From Streptomyces sp. ITFR-21 (GTDB lineage Bacteria > Actinomycetota > Actinomycetes > Streptomycetales > Streptomycetaceae): 64,000 nt of DNA. A program made the translations under genes and the position numbers. Positions 1 through 8,590 of the stretch are shown piece by piece. Under the pieces are notes generated by a model. That model ran no database searches and was not told the DNA's origin. It saw only the letters and a list, made by a program, of their open reading frames with translations. Location of the stretch: assembly GCF_031844685.1 (NCBI RefSeq), contig NZ_CP134608.1, forward strand, positions 39,522 through 103,521, written 5' to 3'. The stretch's first letter is position 1; each line of letters opens with the position of its first letter.

Positions 1-1
1 G

Positions 2-505
2 AGGGATCGCGTACGCGCCGGGATCATCAACAGCGGCCTCGACTGGCCCGCCGCGAACGTCCTGGTCCGCCTCACCCCGCTCACCAAGGACGGCAGCAGC
101 GTCGGCACCAGCGGCCTTGACCTGGCCATCGCCTGCTCGGTCCTCGCGGCGGCCGGCCACATCCCCGCCGACTGCCTGGCCGGTGCCGCTCTCGTCGGCG
201 AACTCGGCCTCGACGGCTCCCTGCGCGTCCCGTACGACCTGACCAACGTGGTCCGCACCGCGGCCTCCGGCGGCAGCACCACGGTCATCGTCCCGACCCG
301 GGCCGTGGACGACGCGGCCACCGCCGGGGTCCGCGTGATCGGAGCCGCCTCCCTGGACGAGGCGCTGGCCGTGCTCACCGGCCACTGGCACCACCCGGAG
401 GGCTGCGCCCACTGCGTCACCGACGGGGACGCCGACCCGCACCAGCCGTGCACCCCGACTCCCGGCGGCCTGTGCCCGGCCTGCGAGGCCAACGCCCCGT
501 TCTGA
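2..505 (+). CDS. Stand-alone ComM/Mg-chelatase N-terminal-like protein (5' end outside window)
   Basis: The visible 167 residues match the N-terminal (ChlI-type, Lon/S5-fold) domain of ComM/YifB: RDRVRAGIINSG, then the TSGLDLAIACSVLAAAG core, then VGELGLDGSLR and a final IGAASLDEALAVLTG. In ComM an AAA+ domain with Walker motifs follows. Here the protein instead ends after a short cysteine/histidine tail (CAHC...CTPT...CPAC) that may bind zinc. The start lies upstream of the window, so part of the domain is missing. A very strong hairpin follows the stop codon. Role inferred only: an S5-fold domain without ATPase in a phage may be an accessory factor for DNA processing. Confidence 0.7.
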   Translation, partial: RDRVRAGIINSGLDWPAANVLVRLTPLTKDGSSVGTSGLDLAIACSVLAAAGHIPADCLAGAALVGELGLDGSLRVPYDLTNVVRTAASGGSTTVIVPTRAVDDAATAGVRVIGAASLDEALAVLTGHWHHPEGCAHCVTDGDADPHQPCTPTPGGLCPACEANAPF

Positions 506-511
506 CCGGCG

Positions 512-548
512 GGCGCCGGGCGGACCCCGCACTGGTCCGCCCGGCGCC
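512..548 (+). terminator. Strong hairpin terminator
   Basis: A perfect 15-bp stem (512-526 with 534-548) with a 7-base loop, seven bases after the stop codon of the ComM-like gene. It has no U-tract, as is usual for streptomycete terminators. Confidence 0.8.
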
Positions 549-596
549 TCCCCTCCTCCACCACCACCCGAGTTGCAACGGAAGGGCAGCCCCACC

Positions 597-1325
597 ATGA
601 GCGCCACCACTGATCAGGTCCAGTACGACGCGTACGGCCCGGACCGCTTCGCCTCCCACCTGCCGTTCGGACCGAACGGCTACCTGTTCACCGTCCCCGG
701 CGACTTCCCGGAGGACACCCCCTCGCACACCAACGTCACCGACTGGGAGATGGCCGTCTACCGCACCGGCGAGCCCGGCCCCGACGGCTGGGAGGTCCGC
801 GACGTCAACGGCCAGCGCAGGGTGTGGGCCGTGGCCGCGAGCCGCCGTGAAGCGGTCGGCATGGCGTTCCTGGAGATCGCCCGGGTCCGCCGAGACCAGG
901 CCGAAGAGATCGCCGAGAAGCGGGTCGCGTGCGGCCTGGAGATCGTCCCGCCGTACAAGGTCGAGACGACCGACGGCGTGACCCTCGTCCTCACCGCGCA
1001 GGGCATCGCCCGCCTGGTCCGGATCGAGGGCACCGAGACCGGGTTCCCGGCCCGGTACCACGTGACCGCCACGGACGGCGGTGAGGCGTACGTGATCGAA
1101 GCCGGTGAGGGCGTCGAGCTGCGGACCCTGGAGGTCGGCGTCCTGCACATCCGGTGCGGCTGCGACCCGGACGCGGCGTGCTTCGAGAACGAGACCGACG
1201 CCCTGAACCACGTGCGCGAGGAACTGACCGCGTGGTGGCTGTGCCCGAAGTCGCCCGGCGCCCCGGCCGCCGAGGACCAGCAGCCCGAAGACGACGACGA
1301 GGACCAGGCGCCCGCCGCCGAGTAG
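597..1325 (+). CDS. Hypothetical acidic-tailed protein
   Basis: 242 residues. The ATG at 597 is chosen because GGAAGGG lies 10 bases upstream; a TTG at 573 is in frame but has no ribosome site. No domain is recognised with certainty. The middle is an alternating hydrophobic/charged domain. It contains CGCDPDAACF and ends in a strongly acidic tail (EDDDEDQ). It lies between two terminators, so it is probably its own transcription unit. An acidic DNA-mimic or DNA-metabolism accessory role would fit the tail but is only a guess. Confidence 0.75.
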   Translation: MSATTDQVQYDAYGPDRFASHLPFGPNGYLFTVPGDFPEDTPSHTNVTDWEMAVYRTGEPGPDGWEVRDVNGQRRVWAVAASRREAVGMAFLEIARVRRDQAEEIAEKRVACGLEIVPPYKVETTDGVTLVLTAQGIARLVRIEGTETGFPARYHVTATDGGEAYVIEAGEGVELRTLEVGVLHIRCGCDPDAACFENETDALNHVREELTAWWLCPKSPGAPAAEDQQPEDDDEDQAPAAE

Positions 1326-1339
1326 CCTCCGCCGTCCCC

Positions 1340-1374
1340 GTGGGGCCGCAGCCGACACCCGGCCGCGGCCCCAC
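1340..1374 (+). terminator. Hairpin terminator
   Basis: A perfect 10-bp stem, GTGGGGCCGC (1340-1349) with GCGGCCCCAC (1365-1374), 14 bases after the preceding stop codon. Confidence 0.7.
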
Positions 1375-1507
1375 CTGCGGTTCTAAGCGGTCCACGAGCC
1401 CCAGCTCACTACCCCTCAAGCGGCGGAAACGAGGCGACCACAGGCCCGGCCACGGCCCGACAGCCGCCTGATCCTCTGCTCCCCCCACCCCACCAGAAAG
1501 GCCCCGC

Positions 1508-2452
1508 ATGGTCAGCAGCGGACAGCTCGAAATCGCCCTGCCGGGCCTCGGGCCCGACGTGCCCGACCTGACCTCGTACCGGTGGATCGTCGCCAACGTC
1601 AGCGCGGGCAAGGACAGCATGGCGATGCTCGCCGAGCTGATGCTTCACGCGACGGCGGCCGGCGTCGTGGACCGCATCGTCGTCGTCCACGCCGACCTCG
1701 GCGACGCCGAATGGGACGGCACCCGCGACCTGGCCGCCGAGCACGCCGCCGCGTACGGCCTGCGGTTCGAGATCGTGGCCCGCACCGGCTCCGGCCTCCT
1801 CGACCGCATCGAAGAACGCGGCATGTTCCCGTCAGCGGATAACAGGTGGTGTACCTCGGATTTCAAGCGAGGCCCGGTCCGGCGCCTGATCACCGCCCTG
1901 GTCCGCGAGGCCGAAGCAGCCGGCCACGTCGGGCCGGTGCGCATCCTCAACGTCATGGGCCTGCGCGCCGAGGAGTCCCCGGCCCGCCGCAAGCTCCTCG
2001 CGTTCACCCACGACGGCTCGTGGACGTGCCCGTGCGCCGAGTGCCAGCGCCGCCAGCGCAAGGCGAAGTGGTACAAGGCCCGGAAGCTGCCGGTCCCCAA
2101 GCACGCCAACCCCGGCTGGGGTGCGTCGAACACGCTGCGGTACGTCGACACGTGGCTGCCGGTGCACTCCTGGTCGACCACCGAAGTGTGGACGGCGGTG
2201 TGGGCGTCCGGCCTGCGCGTCCACCCGGCCTATGCGGCCGGGATGCCGCGCCTGTCGTGCGTGTTCTGCGTCCTGGCGTCCCGGTCGGCGCTCGTGCGCG
2301 CCGCCCAGCTCCAGCCCGAGCTGGCCGCCCGCTACGCCCTGGTGGAGGCCAAGACCGGGCACCGGTTCCGGCTCGACGTGTCGATGGCCGAGATCATCGC
2401 CGAGGCGGAGGCGTCGCCCGAGGTCGCCGCGGTCGCCTGCTGGGAGGGGTGA
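1508..2452 (+). CDS. PAPS-reductase-family ATP pyrophosphatase
   Basis: 314 residues, ATG preceded by AGAAAGG. The PP-loop of the adenine-nucleotide alpha-hydrolase family is clear near residue 30 (NVSAGKDSMAML), followed by VVVHADLGDAEW. Two cysteine groups (CPCAEC near 175 and CVFC near 250) are placed as in PAPS-reductase and DndC-type enzymes. Family members activate a substrate with ATP for sulfur transfer or reduction. Phage copies near modification genes are thought to act on nucleic acids rather than on free sulfate. It precedes a tRNA gene and a methylase-like/ParB pair, which supports a DNA- or RNA-modification role. The actual substrate cannot be read from the sequence. Confidence 0.88.
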   Translation: MVSSGQLEIALPGLGPDVPDLTSYRWIVANVSAGKDSMAMLAELMLHATAAGVVDRIVVVHADLGDAEWDGTRDLAAEHAAAYGLRFEIVARTGSGLLDRIEERGMFPSADNRWCTSDFKRGPVRRLITALVREAEAAGHVGPVRILNVMGLRAEESPARRKLLAFTHDGSWTCPCAECQRRQRKAKWYKARKLPVPKHANPGWGASNTLRYVDTWLPVHSWSTTEVWTAVWASGLRVHPAYAAGMPRLSCVFCVLASRSALVRAAQLQPELAARYALVEAKTGHRFRLDVSMAEIIAEAEASPEVAAVACWEG

Positions 2453-2520
2453 CCACCGTGCGTGCCTGTATCATCCCGTTCCGTGGTCGGCTGTCCTGAG
2501 CAGCGGCGCAGTCGACCGTT

Positions 2521-2594
2521 GCGCCAGTAGTGCAACAGCAGCACGCCCACCTTCCAGGTGGGAGGTCCTGGTTCAAATCCAGGCTGGCGCTCCA
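2521..2594 (+). tRNA. tRNA-Gly (anticodon TCC), CCA encoded
   Basis: Folds as a full cloverleaf of 74 bases: acceptor GCGCCAG (2521-2527) with CTGGCGC (2584-2590), D stem GTGC/GCAC, anticodon stem CCCAC/GTGGG with loop CTTCCAG giving anticodon TCC, T stem CCTGG/CCAGG with loop TTCAAAT, discriminator T and encoded CCA. U73 is the normal discriminator for tRNA-Gly. The D loop (AACAGCA) lacks the usual GG that docks with the T loop. The preceding 68 bases contain no gene. Confidence 0.88.
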
Positions 2595-2597
2595 CCT

Positions 2598-2636
2598 CGA
2601 AGCCCCCGACCGGCACCCGCCCGGCCGGGGGCTTCG
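2598..2636 (+). terminator. Terminator after tRNA-Gly
   Basis: A 16-bp stem (2598-2613 with 2621-2636) with one mismatch and a 7-base loop, four bases after the tRNA CCA end. Confidence 0.8.
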
Positions 2637-2733
2637 CCGTACCGCCCTGGCCTGCGCCGATACCCCAGGGCAGGGGTCTGCCGGTCGGCTACCATCGCCG
2701 CCCCTTCACAGCAGGACCCCCAAGGAGCGGCCC

Positions 2734-4101
2734 ATGTTCCACGGCTCGATTCCCGCGCCCCTCCGGTCGATCATCTACGAGCACGCCGGTGCCTGGCCCG
2801 AGGGCGACATCTACGTCGGCTGCTCCGGGAACTTCACGATCGAGAGGGTGCTGCACGCCCGGTTCGGGAACTCCCGGCCGGTCCACGGCAACGACATCCA
2901 GGCGTACTCGTGCGCCCTGGGCTGGTTCCTCGCCGGTGACCCGCTGCCGTACGTGCTGCGCCCCGAGTACGAAGACGAACTCGGGTGGCTCCAGCCGTAC
3001 ACCGAGGACCGCGCCGACCTGATGGCGACGCTGATGCTCGGCACCCGCTTCCTTCAGTGGGTCGGGAAGGACGGCGCGTACTTCCAGCGGATGATGCAGG
3101 CCACCCAGGACCAGTGGCCTCGGATGCACGACAAGACCGCGACGAAGCTCCGCGGCCTGGAGACCCGCCTCGGCTCGTTCTTCGCCGGCGACGTCCGTGA
3201 CTACCTCGACCAGGTCCCGCCCGACGACCCCGTGGTGATGTTCCCGCCCTTCTACGCCAAGGACTATCAGTCCCAGTTCGCCTCGATCGGCGCGGCCTTC
3301 GACTGGCCGGAGCCGTCGTTCGATGAGCTGACCGAGGACGGCAAGGAACGCATCATCGAGCAGGTGCAGGACCGGCCCAACTGGGTCCTCGGGCTGCACA
3401 TCGAGCGGCCGGACCTGCGTCACCGGCTCGCCGGCGTCGTGCAGACCGCGAACCGCGGCCTGCCGATCTACGTGTACGCCGCGTCCGGGCCGCGCCGCAT
3501 CGTGCGGCCCCGGCAGCCCGTCGAGCCGATCCGTATGCCGAAGATCGGCCAGGACGAGGCCCTGGGCGACCGCATGAGCCTCCACGTCCTGACGGGCGGC
3601 CAGTTCGCCGCTGTGCGATCACAGTTCATGTCCAAGTCGATCAAGCCCGGCAGCCCGCTCATCGCATGCGGTGTCGCCGTCGACGGGAAGCTGATCGGCG
3701 CGTTCGCCTACCTGCCGCCGAAGTTCGACCCGAACACGGCCTACCTGATGTCGGACTTCCCGGTGTCGTGGACGAAGTACCGGCGCCTGGCCAAGCTGAT
3801 CGTGATGGCGGCCTCCACGAAGGAGGCGCAGCTCCTCGTCCAGCGGTCCCTGTCGAAGCGGATCACCGGCTGGGCGACGACCGCGTTCACGGACCGGCCC
3901 AACAGCGCGAAGTACGGGCGCGGCATCCCCGGCGTGAAGCTCCAGAAGCGCACCGAGGCGTCCGCGAAGGACCCGGGCGACGGCATTCACCGCTACCAGC
4001 TCCAGTACGGCGGCCCCCTCGGCGCGTACACCCTCGCCGAGGCCCTGGACCTGTGGAAGCGCAAGCACGGCAGCGACATGAAGAAGGAAGACGAGCGATG
4101 A
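2734..4101 (+). CDS. D12-methylase-like / Mom-like fusion (putative DNA modification or antirestriction)
   Basis: 455 residues from the ATG at 2734 (AAGGAG seven bases upstream). The N-terminal part resembles a D12-class adenine methyltransferase: YVGCSGNFTIERV in the place of motif I, GNDIQAYSCALG, then VVMFPPFYAKDY in the place of the catalytic NPPY (here FPPFY). The C-terminal part (about 280-455) has a GNAT-like, Mom-like look: GKLIGAFAYLPP, LAKLIVMAAS and TTAFTDRPNSAKYGRG. Phage Mom proteins modify adenine to block restriction. Whether this enzyme methylates, modifies further or only binds DNA is open, because the NPPY motif is altered. It overlaps the ParB-like gene by ATGA. Confidence 0.65.
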   Translation: MFHGSIPAPLRSIIYEHAGAWPEGDIYVGCSGNFTIERVLHARFGNSRPVHGNDIQAYSCALGWFLAGDPLPYVLRPEYEDELGWLQPYTEDRADLMATLMLGTRFLQWVGKDGAYFQRMMQATQDQWPRMHDKTATKLRGLETRLGSFFAGDVRDYLDQVPPDDPVVMFPPFYAKDYQSQFASIGAAFDWPEPSFDELTEDGKERIIEQVQDRPNWVLGLHIERPDLRHRLAGVVQTANRGLPIYVYAASGPRRIVRPRQPVEPIRMPKIGQDEALGDRMSLHVLTGGQFAAVRSQFMSKSIKPGSPLIACGVAVDGKLIGAFAYLPPKFDPNTAYLMSDFPVSWTKYRRLAKLIVMAASTKEAQLLVQRSLSKRITGWATTAFTDRPNSAKYGRGIPGVKLQKRTEASAKDPGDGIHRYQLQYGGPLGAYTLAEALDLWKRKHGSDMKKEDER

Positions 4102-5048
4102 CCGACACCACCCCGCACGCGCGCCCGATCCGGCCCCGCCTCGTCCGCCGAGACCCGCGGCTCCTCACCCCCCTGCCGATGAACGCGCGCTACATGCGCA
4201 AGGAGGAGTGGGACCGGCTCGTCGCCAACGTGAAGGCGGACGGCTGCCTCACCTCCGTGCCGCTGATCTACGGCGCCGGTGAGTACGAAGAGGGCCGCGA
4301 GCTGATCCTGTCCGGCAACCACCGCACGGGCGCCGCCGTCGAAGCGGGCCTGGACGAGATCGACTGCATGCTGATTGACGACAAGCAACAGAAGGACGAG
4401 CTGATCGCCCGGCAGCTCTCGCACAACAGCATCGCCGGCCAGGACGACGCCGCCACGCTCAAGCAGCTCTACGACCAGATCGAGGACGTCGACTGGCGCG
4501 CGTACTCCGGCCTGGACGACGAGACGCTGAACCTCCTCGCCGAGGTGAGCCCCGAGGGCCTGTCGGAAGCGAACCTGGACTTCGCCACCGTCTCGCTGAT
4601 CTTCCTGCCGCCCGAGCTCGAAGCCGCCCGCGAAGCGTTCGAGCAGGCCCGCATCGGCCAGAACGCCTCCTGGCTCGCCGCCCGCGCGGACTACGAGCAG
4701 ACCCTCGACACGCTCGCGTCCACCCACGCCGCCCACAAGGTCGGCAACGTCGCCACCGCGCTGCACGCCATCCTCACCATCGTCGAGAACCACCTCGAAG
4801 ACCTCCAGGCCGGCTACACCTCCCCAGACGGCGAACCCCTGCACCGGGGCCGCGTCGGCCTGGAGACCGTCTTCGGCGACCGCACCCTCCCGGCACCCGC
4901 GGCCGTCACGATCAACAAGGCCATCGCCGCCGCAGTAGGACGGAGCGAGATCGAGCAAGGGGAGGGCTGGCGACTCCTGGACCGCCTGTGCGGCGAGTAC
5001 CTGTCCGGCCCGAACTACACCGCCACCCCCACGGACGACCAGCCGTGA
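4098..5048 (+). CDS. ParB-like nuclease-domain protein
   Basis: 316 residues, starting in an ATGA overlap with the preceding gene. A ParB/sulfiredoxin-fold domain spans roughly residues 15-120, with the characteristic LILSGNHRTGAAVEAGL block followed by an HNSIAGQDD segment. The rest is helical. No ParA partner or centromere-like site is nearby, so a plasmid-partition role is less likely than one in DNA modification or packaging. In many actinophages such genes lie just before the terminase, as here. It overlaps the small terminase gene by GTGA. Confidence 0.82.
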   Translation: MTDTTPHARPIRPRLVRRDPRLLTPLPMNARYMRKEEWDRLVANVKADGCLTSVPLIYGAGEYEEGRELILSGNHRTGAAVEAGLDEIDCMLIDDKQQKDELIARQLSHNSIAGQDDAATLKQLYDQIEDVDWRAYSGLDDETLNLLAEVSPEGLSEANLDFATVSLIFLPPELEAAREAFEQARIGQNASWLAARADYEQTLDTLASTHAAHKVGNVATALHAILTIVENHLEDLQAGYTSPDGEPLHRGRVGLETVFGDRTLPAPAAVTINKAIAAAVGRSEIEQGEGWRLLDRLCGEYLSGPNYTATPTDDQP

Positions 5049-5668
5049 GCACACACCCGGCCATCCCCCTCAGCCCAACCCTCGACCCGTGGGAGCGCCA
5101 ACCCAAGGAGTCAGCCCTCAAGTATGGGCAATTCATGACATTCCGCGACCTCGGCCGCGCCCGAACGCTGACGAAAGCTGCCGAAAAGCTGACACTCGCG
5201 CACGGGCACGTGAGGAACGTCGCCGCCGAGTTCCGGTGGCGGGAACGCGTCGAGGCGTACGACCGGCACCTGGACCGGCTGTATGAGGCCACCTGGCTGG
5301 AGGAGCGCCGCAAGGCCGCCGAGACCGACGCGAAGATCCTCGGTGCGGTGACTGGAAAGCTGGCGCAGCGCCTGATGACGCTGCGCGCCGAGGACCTGTC
5401 GGTCGGCGACTTTATCCGGTTGACGGACGTGACCATGCGGCACCGGCGTGTTCTGTTCGGTGACCCCACGGAGACGATCGCGATCACCGGTCAGGGCGGG
5501 AACCCGCTCGCAGTGCAGATCGCCGAGTTCGCGCAGATGCCCGCCGAGCAGCGACGTGTGCGGATCGAGGAGTTGGCTGCGGCGGTGCAGCGTCGGACCA
5601 GGGCGCTGGATGGCGCTGACGACGAGGACGACGACGGCCTGCCCGGCGACGACGACACCGAAGGGTGA
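5045..5668 (+). CDS. terS: Terminase small subunit
   Basis: 207 residues, GTG start overlapping the upstream stop. The N-terminal half is a helix-turn-helix of the small-terminase type: KYGQFMTFRDLGRARTLT, then WRERVEAYDRHLD. The long helical middle fits oligomerisation, and a strongly acidic tail (DEDDDGLPGDDD) follows. It would recognise the packaging site and pass DNA to the large subunit, whose gene follows with a GTGA overlap. Identification rests mainly on position and the W-R-x-R-V-x-x-Y-D pattern. Confidence 0.78.
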   Translation: MSTHPAIPLSPTLDPWERQPKESALKYGQFMTFRDLGRARTLTKAAEKLTLAHGHVRNVAAEFRWRERVEAYDRHLDRLYEATWLEERRKAAETDAKILGAVTGKLAQRLMTLRAEDLSVGDFIRLTDVTMRHRRVLFGDPTETIAITGQGGNPLAVQIAEFAQMPAEQRRVRIEELAAAVQRRTRALDGADDEDDDGLPGDDDTEG

Positions 5669-7239
5669 GCACGACGCTGTCACCAGACGAGCTGGCCCAC
5701 ATTCCCGACGCCGAGGTGTTCCAGCGGCTCCAGGCTGCGAAGAAGGCGATGGCCCGCGACTTGCTATCGGACCCGGTGACGCTCGCTCGCGGCCTGGAGC
5801 GGGTGTATCGGATGCGCCCGCACCTGCGGGTTATCGCTGACGCCCTGGTCGGTCTGGAGCGCGGCGACTACGACCGGCTGATGGTGTGGACGCCATCGCA
5901 GGTCGGCAAGTCCAGCCTGGTCGCCGAGTGGTTCCCGTTCTGGTGGCTGTGCCTGCACGGTGAGGACCGGGTCGCGGTTACTTCGTACTCCGACGACCTG
6001 GCGATGCGGCGCGGTAAGGCGATCCGCCGCTACATCACCGAGTACGGCGGCGAGTACGACCTGGCGCTGCTGGCCGGCTCGTCTGCCGCGCAGGACTACG
6101 ACACCACCGAGGGCGGCGGCGTCCGCTCGGTGTCGATCGGGTCGGGCCTGACCGGATTCGACGTGAACGTCCTCGTCGTCGACGACCCGCACAAGGACCG
6201 CGCCGACGCGGAGTCCAAGGCGTCGCGGGAGCATGTCCAGGACTGGTGGTCGTCCGCCGCGCTCAAGCGCCTCCAGCCGGACCGGAACGCGGTGGCGGTC
6301 GTGCAGACCCGCTGGCACCCCGACGACTTCTCAGGGCGGCGACTGGAGGAGGAAGGCAGGCTGGAGGAAGGCGGCCGGTGGAAGGTCGTGCACCTCCCGG
6401 CGATCGCCAATCCGTCGAAGTTCGGCCCGGACCCGCTCGGCCGCGAGGACGGCGACCCGCTGCCGCACCCGAAGATCCGCACCAAGAACCGGCGTGCGCT
6501 GCTGGCTTGGTGGGCAGATGTGAAGGCCACTTCCAGCGTCCGCGACTGGCACTCGATGGCGCAGGGCGACCCGCAGCCGACCGAAGGGGCGTTGGCCTCC
6601 CGCGACCTGCTGCGCATGATCCGCGACCCCGGGGGCAGCGTCGAGCCGCAGAAGATCGCCGTCGCCATCGACCCGTCCGGTGGCGGCCGGGACGTCGCCG
6701 GCGTGATCGGCGGATTCCTCGGAGACGACGGCCGCGTGTGGGTCAGCCACGATGTGTCGGCGGCGATGTCGTCGGCCGACTGGTCCACTGCGGCGTGCCT
6801 CCTGGCGTTCGAGACGAACGCCAGCGTGATCTACGTCGAGTGGAACTTCGGCCGGGATATGGCCGTCCTGGCGTTGGAGACGTCGTGGGAGGCGCTACAG
6901 CGCGGCGGGGTAATCCCCAAGACGCACCTGATGCCGCTGGTCGACCCGGTGCGCGCCAGGCAGGGCAAGTTGCTGCGTGCGGCGCCCGTCGCCCAGCAGA
7001 TGGTTCAGGACAAGGTGCGGCTGCGTGGCGCTTTCGTGGACCTCGAAAACGAGTGGGCGACGTGGCAGGACACCGACCCTGACAGCCCTGGCCGGATCGA
7101 CGCCTCGTGCGTCCTCGTCTACGGCCTGATCCCTGAGGCCAACAAGGGTGCCATCGTGCACGCGCCGTTGCCGACTGCGCCGCGGCCGCCAAGTCAACCC
7201 CGTGCGGCCAGCGTGTACGGGCGGCGCATTTCGCAGTAG
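5665..7239 (+). CDS. terL: Terminase large subunit
   Basis: 524 residues. ATPase part: Walker A-like VWTPSQVGKSS at about 74-84, Walker B VLVVDDPHKD at about 168-177, and the coupling segment VVQTRWHPDDF near 212. Nuclease part: AIDPSGGGRD at about 333 (first acidic residue of the RNase-H-like fold) and VYVEWNFG near 390. The enzyme pumps DNA into the prohead and cuts it. Length and motif order are normal for the family. About 290 bases without a convincing gene follow. Confidence 0.93.
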   Translation: MSTTLSPDELAHIPDAEVFQRLQAAKKAMARDLLSDPVTLARGLERVYRMRPHLRVIADALVGLERGDYDRLMVWTPSQVGKSSLVAEWFPFWWLCLHGEDRVAVTSYSDDLAMRRGKAIRRYITEYGGEYDLALLAGSSAAQDYDTTEGGGVRSVSIGSGLTGFDVNVLVVDDPHKDRADAESKASREHVQDWWSSAALKRLQPDRNAVAVVQTRWHPDDFSGRRLEEEGRLEEGGRWKVVHLPAIANPSKFGPDPLGREDGDPLPHPKIRTKNRRALLAWWADVKATSSVRDWHSMAQGDPQPTEGALASRDLLRMIRDPGGSVEPQKIAVAIDPSGGGRDVAGVIGGFLGDDGRVWVSHDVSAAMSSADWSTAACLLAFETNASVIYVEWNFGRDMAVLALETSWEALQRGGVIPKTHLMPLVDPVRARQGKLLRAAPVAQQMVQDKVRLRGAFVDLENEWATWQDTDPDSPGRIDASCVLVYGLIPEANKGAIVHAPLPTAPRPPSQPRAASVYGRRISQ

Positions 7240-7529
7240 CAAAGCGACCGGCCATGCGCTGTGGGGGCGAGCGGCAGGCCACCACGGAGCCGGGGCAGCG
7301 GCGATCACCTGTCACCGCAGGAAACGGTGAGCTCCCGAACTGGGTGCCGGTGGAGATACAGCAGATGAGAGACCCGGACCGGGGCGACGCGGTCGCCATG
7401 GCGCTACACGGAGCACCTGGCGTCCACGGTGGTCCGGTCCCCGGCCAAGCGCACCAGCCGGCCCCTGAGCCCGGCCGCGGCCCGGTACGCGCGCAGCATC
7501 GGCGGCAGCAGCGGGGGGCGAACAGGCCG

Positions 7530-7694
7530 CTAGCCCTCCTGGGCCAGGATCTCCACCGGCACGAACAGCACGTCCAGCACCTCGGACTGGGGGCCGGGGC
7601 CGTACGCGATGCCGGTCTGTCCGTTCCATAGGTCGAGCAGTACCTGATTCAGCGGGGCGTCGCCCCCGGCCGGTATCGCACCGTGATCGCTCAT
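7530..7694 (-). CDS. Small hypothetical protein, reverse strand
   Basis: 54 residues from an ATG at 7694: MSDHGAIPAGGDAP..., acidic and hydrophobic, ending VEILAQEG. It runs against the late genes and has only a weak ribosome site. The residue composition looks protein-like, but no family is recognised. The 290 bases between the terminase stop and this gene hold no frame I can support. Confidence 0.35.
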   Translation of the reverse strand: MSDHGAIPAGGDAPLNQVLLDLWNGQTGIAYGPGPQSEVLDVLFVPVEILAQEG

Positions 7695-8032
7695 GTGTCC
7701 ACGGTAAGGGGCGTACGCCCGGCCATGAGGCCATTTCCGGGGGCGCACGGCAGTGATCGACTCCACCGGGCGTGCGCGGGGGGACTTGGGGGACCGGTGG
7801 CCACCGAGAGCGGATCGACCTCGGCGCTTCCCATGGGCACTGGCGTCAAGCCGACCACCGGCCTCCCCGAGCCGGGAATCCTAGACCACCGCGCTCCCTA
7901 CCCCTCCGCGCGCTCCTCCTCGTCCAGGGCGAGCAGGTCGCTGCGCGGGCGGGCACCGCATCAGCACGCAGCTGGAGGTTCCTCACTCCTGACGAGAGCC
8001 CGCTCAAGGGCGCCGGCCTGTGCAACGTCTTC
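7695..8032. other. Region without a supportable gene
   Basis: Open frames exist on both strands, but all are rich in Arg, Ser, Pro and Ala in the manner of out-of-frame GC-rich DNA. None has a clear ribosome site or a recognisable motif. No tRNA or strong hairpin was found. Confidence 0.4.
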
Positions 8033-8245
8033 CTAGTCCGCGAACCAATCACGCAACCTCGTCATCCCGGCGCGGTCCAGGCCGATCGTTGCGCGGCCGG
8101 CGGAGTCGGTCACGGCGTGAGTGTCGATACCGAGGCGCACCAGCATCGCCTTAACCGCCTCACGGTCGCGAATGCCCTCAACGGGGATGTAGAGCTGCGA
8201 CTGAGGGCTGCCGTCTGCACCTGGCAGGTGATGTGGCTCGGTCAT
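8033..8245 (-). CDS. Small hypothetical protein, reverse strand
   Basis: 70 residues (MTEPHHLPGADGSPQSQLYI...), with a balanced composition and a predicted alpha/beta pattern (AVKAMLVRLGIDTHAV). No family is recognised. It faces away from the following forward gene across an 84-base gap that may contain promoters for both. Because it is encoded against the late operon, it may be a separately controlled accessory gene. Confidence 0.6.
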   Translation of the reverse strand: MTEPHHLPGADGSPQSQLYIPVEGIRDREAVKAMLVRLGIDTHAVTDSAGRATIGLDRAGMTRLRDWFAD

Positions 8246-8329
8246 GAGGCGACAGTACGGGGCACGCCGCAACCAACCCGTAGGGGCGGCGCATCGGGAA
8301 GTGAACCTCGGCTCCGCCACACTGAAAGG

Positions 8330-8590
8330 GTGAAGAACCCCCGTATCCCCTGTGCGCGCTGCGGCCGACCCACCGCGGCCGGGCCGGTCGCTGGCCGCTC
8401 CGCGAAGGGTCGTATGTGGCGCCACGATGCCCCCGGCCAGACCCGCACCCCGGGCGAACCGCTGGAGTCCTGCATCGGGTCGCTGGACATCATCGACCTG
8501 CCGCCGATCCCCGGACGACAGATGGAGCTGGACATGCCCGCCCTCGACGCCCCGACCGCCGACCCGGTGGGCACCATGGTCATGTTCTGA
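8330..8590 (+). CDS. Small hypothetical protein with CxxC
   Basis: 86 residues from a GTG at 8330, beginning VKNPRIPCARCGRPT. A single CxxC knuckle stands near the N-terminus, and an acidic hydrophobic C-terminus ends in MVMF. GAAAGG directly precedes the start, closer than ideal. The function is unknown; it may be a zinc-stabilised small structural or accessory protein. Confidence 0.5.
   Translation: MKNPRIPCARCGRPTAAGPVAGRSAKGRMWRHDAPGQTRTPGEPLESCIGSLDIIDLPPIPGRQMELDMPALDAPTADPVGTMVMF

Noticed and set aside
2530..2733. Extension of the methylase-like gene into the tRNA and terminator
   Set aside because: A tRNA gene and its terminator occupy this stretch; AAGGAG precedes the ATG at 2734.
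4098..5048. ParB-like gene as a plasmid partition gene
   Set aside because: No ParA and no repeated centromere-like sites nearby; it sits in a packaging/modification operon.
7404..7500. Reverse 31-residue peptide MLRAYRAAAGLRG...
   Set aside because: Its composition is plausible, but it is very short with no ribosome site next to the ATG; too weak to list.
7254..7631. Forward frame after terL
   Set aside because: His/Gln/Pro/Arg-rich with no ribosome site; it looks like the antisense of a reverse gene.
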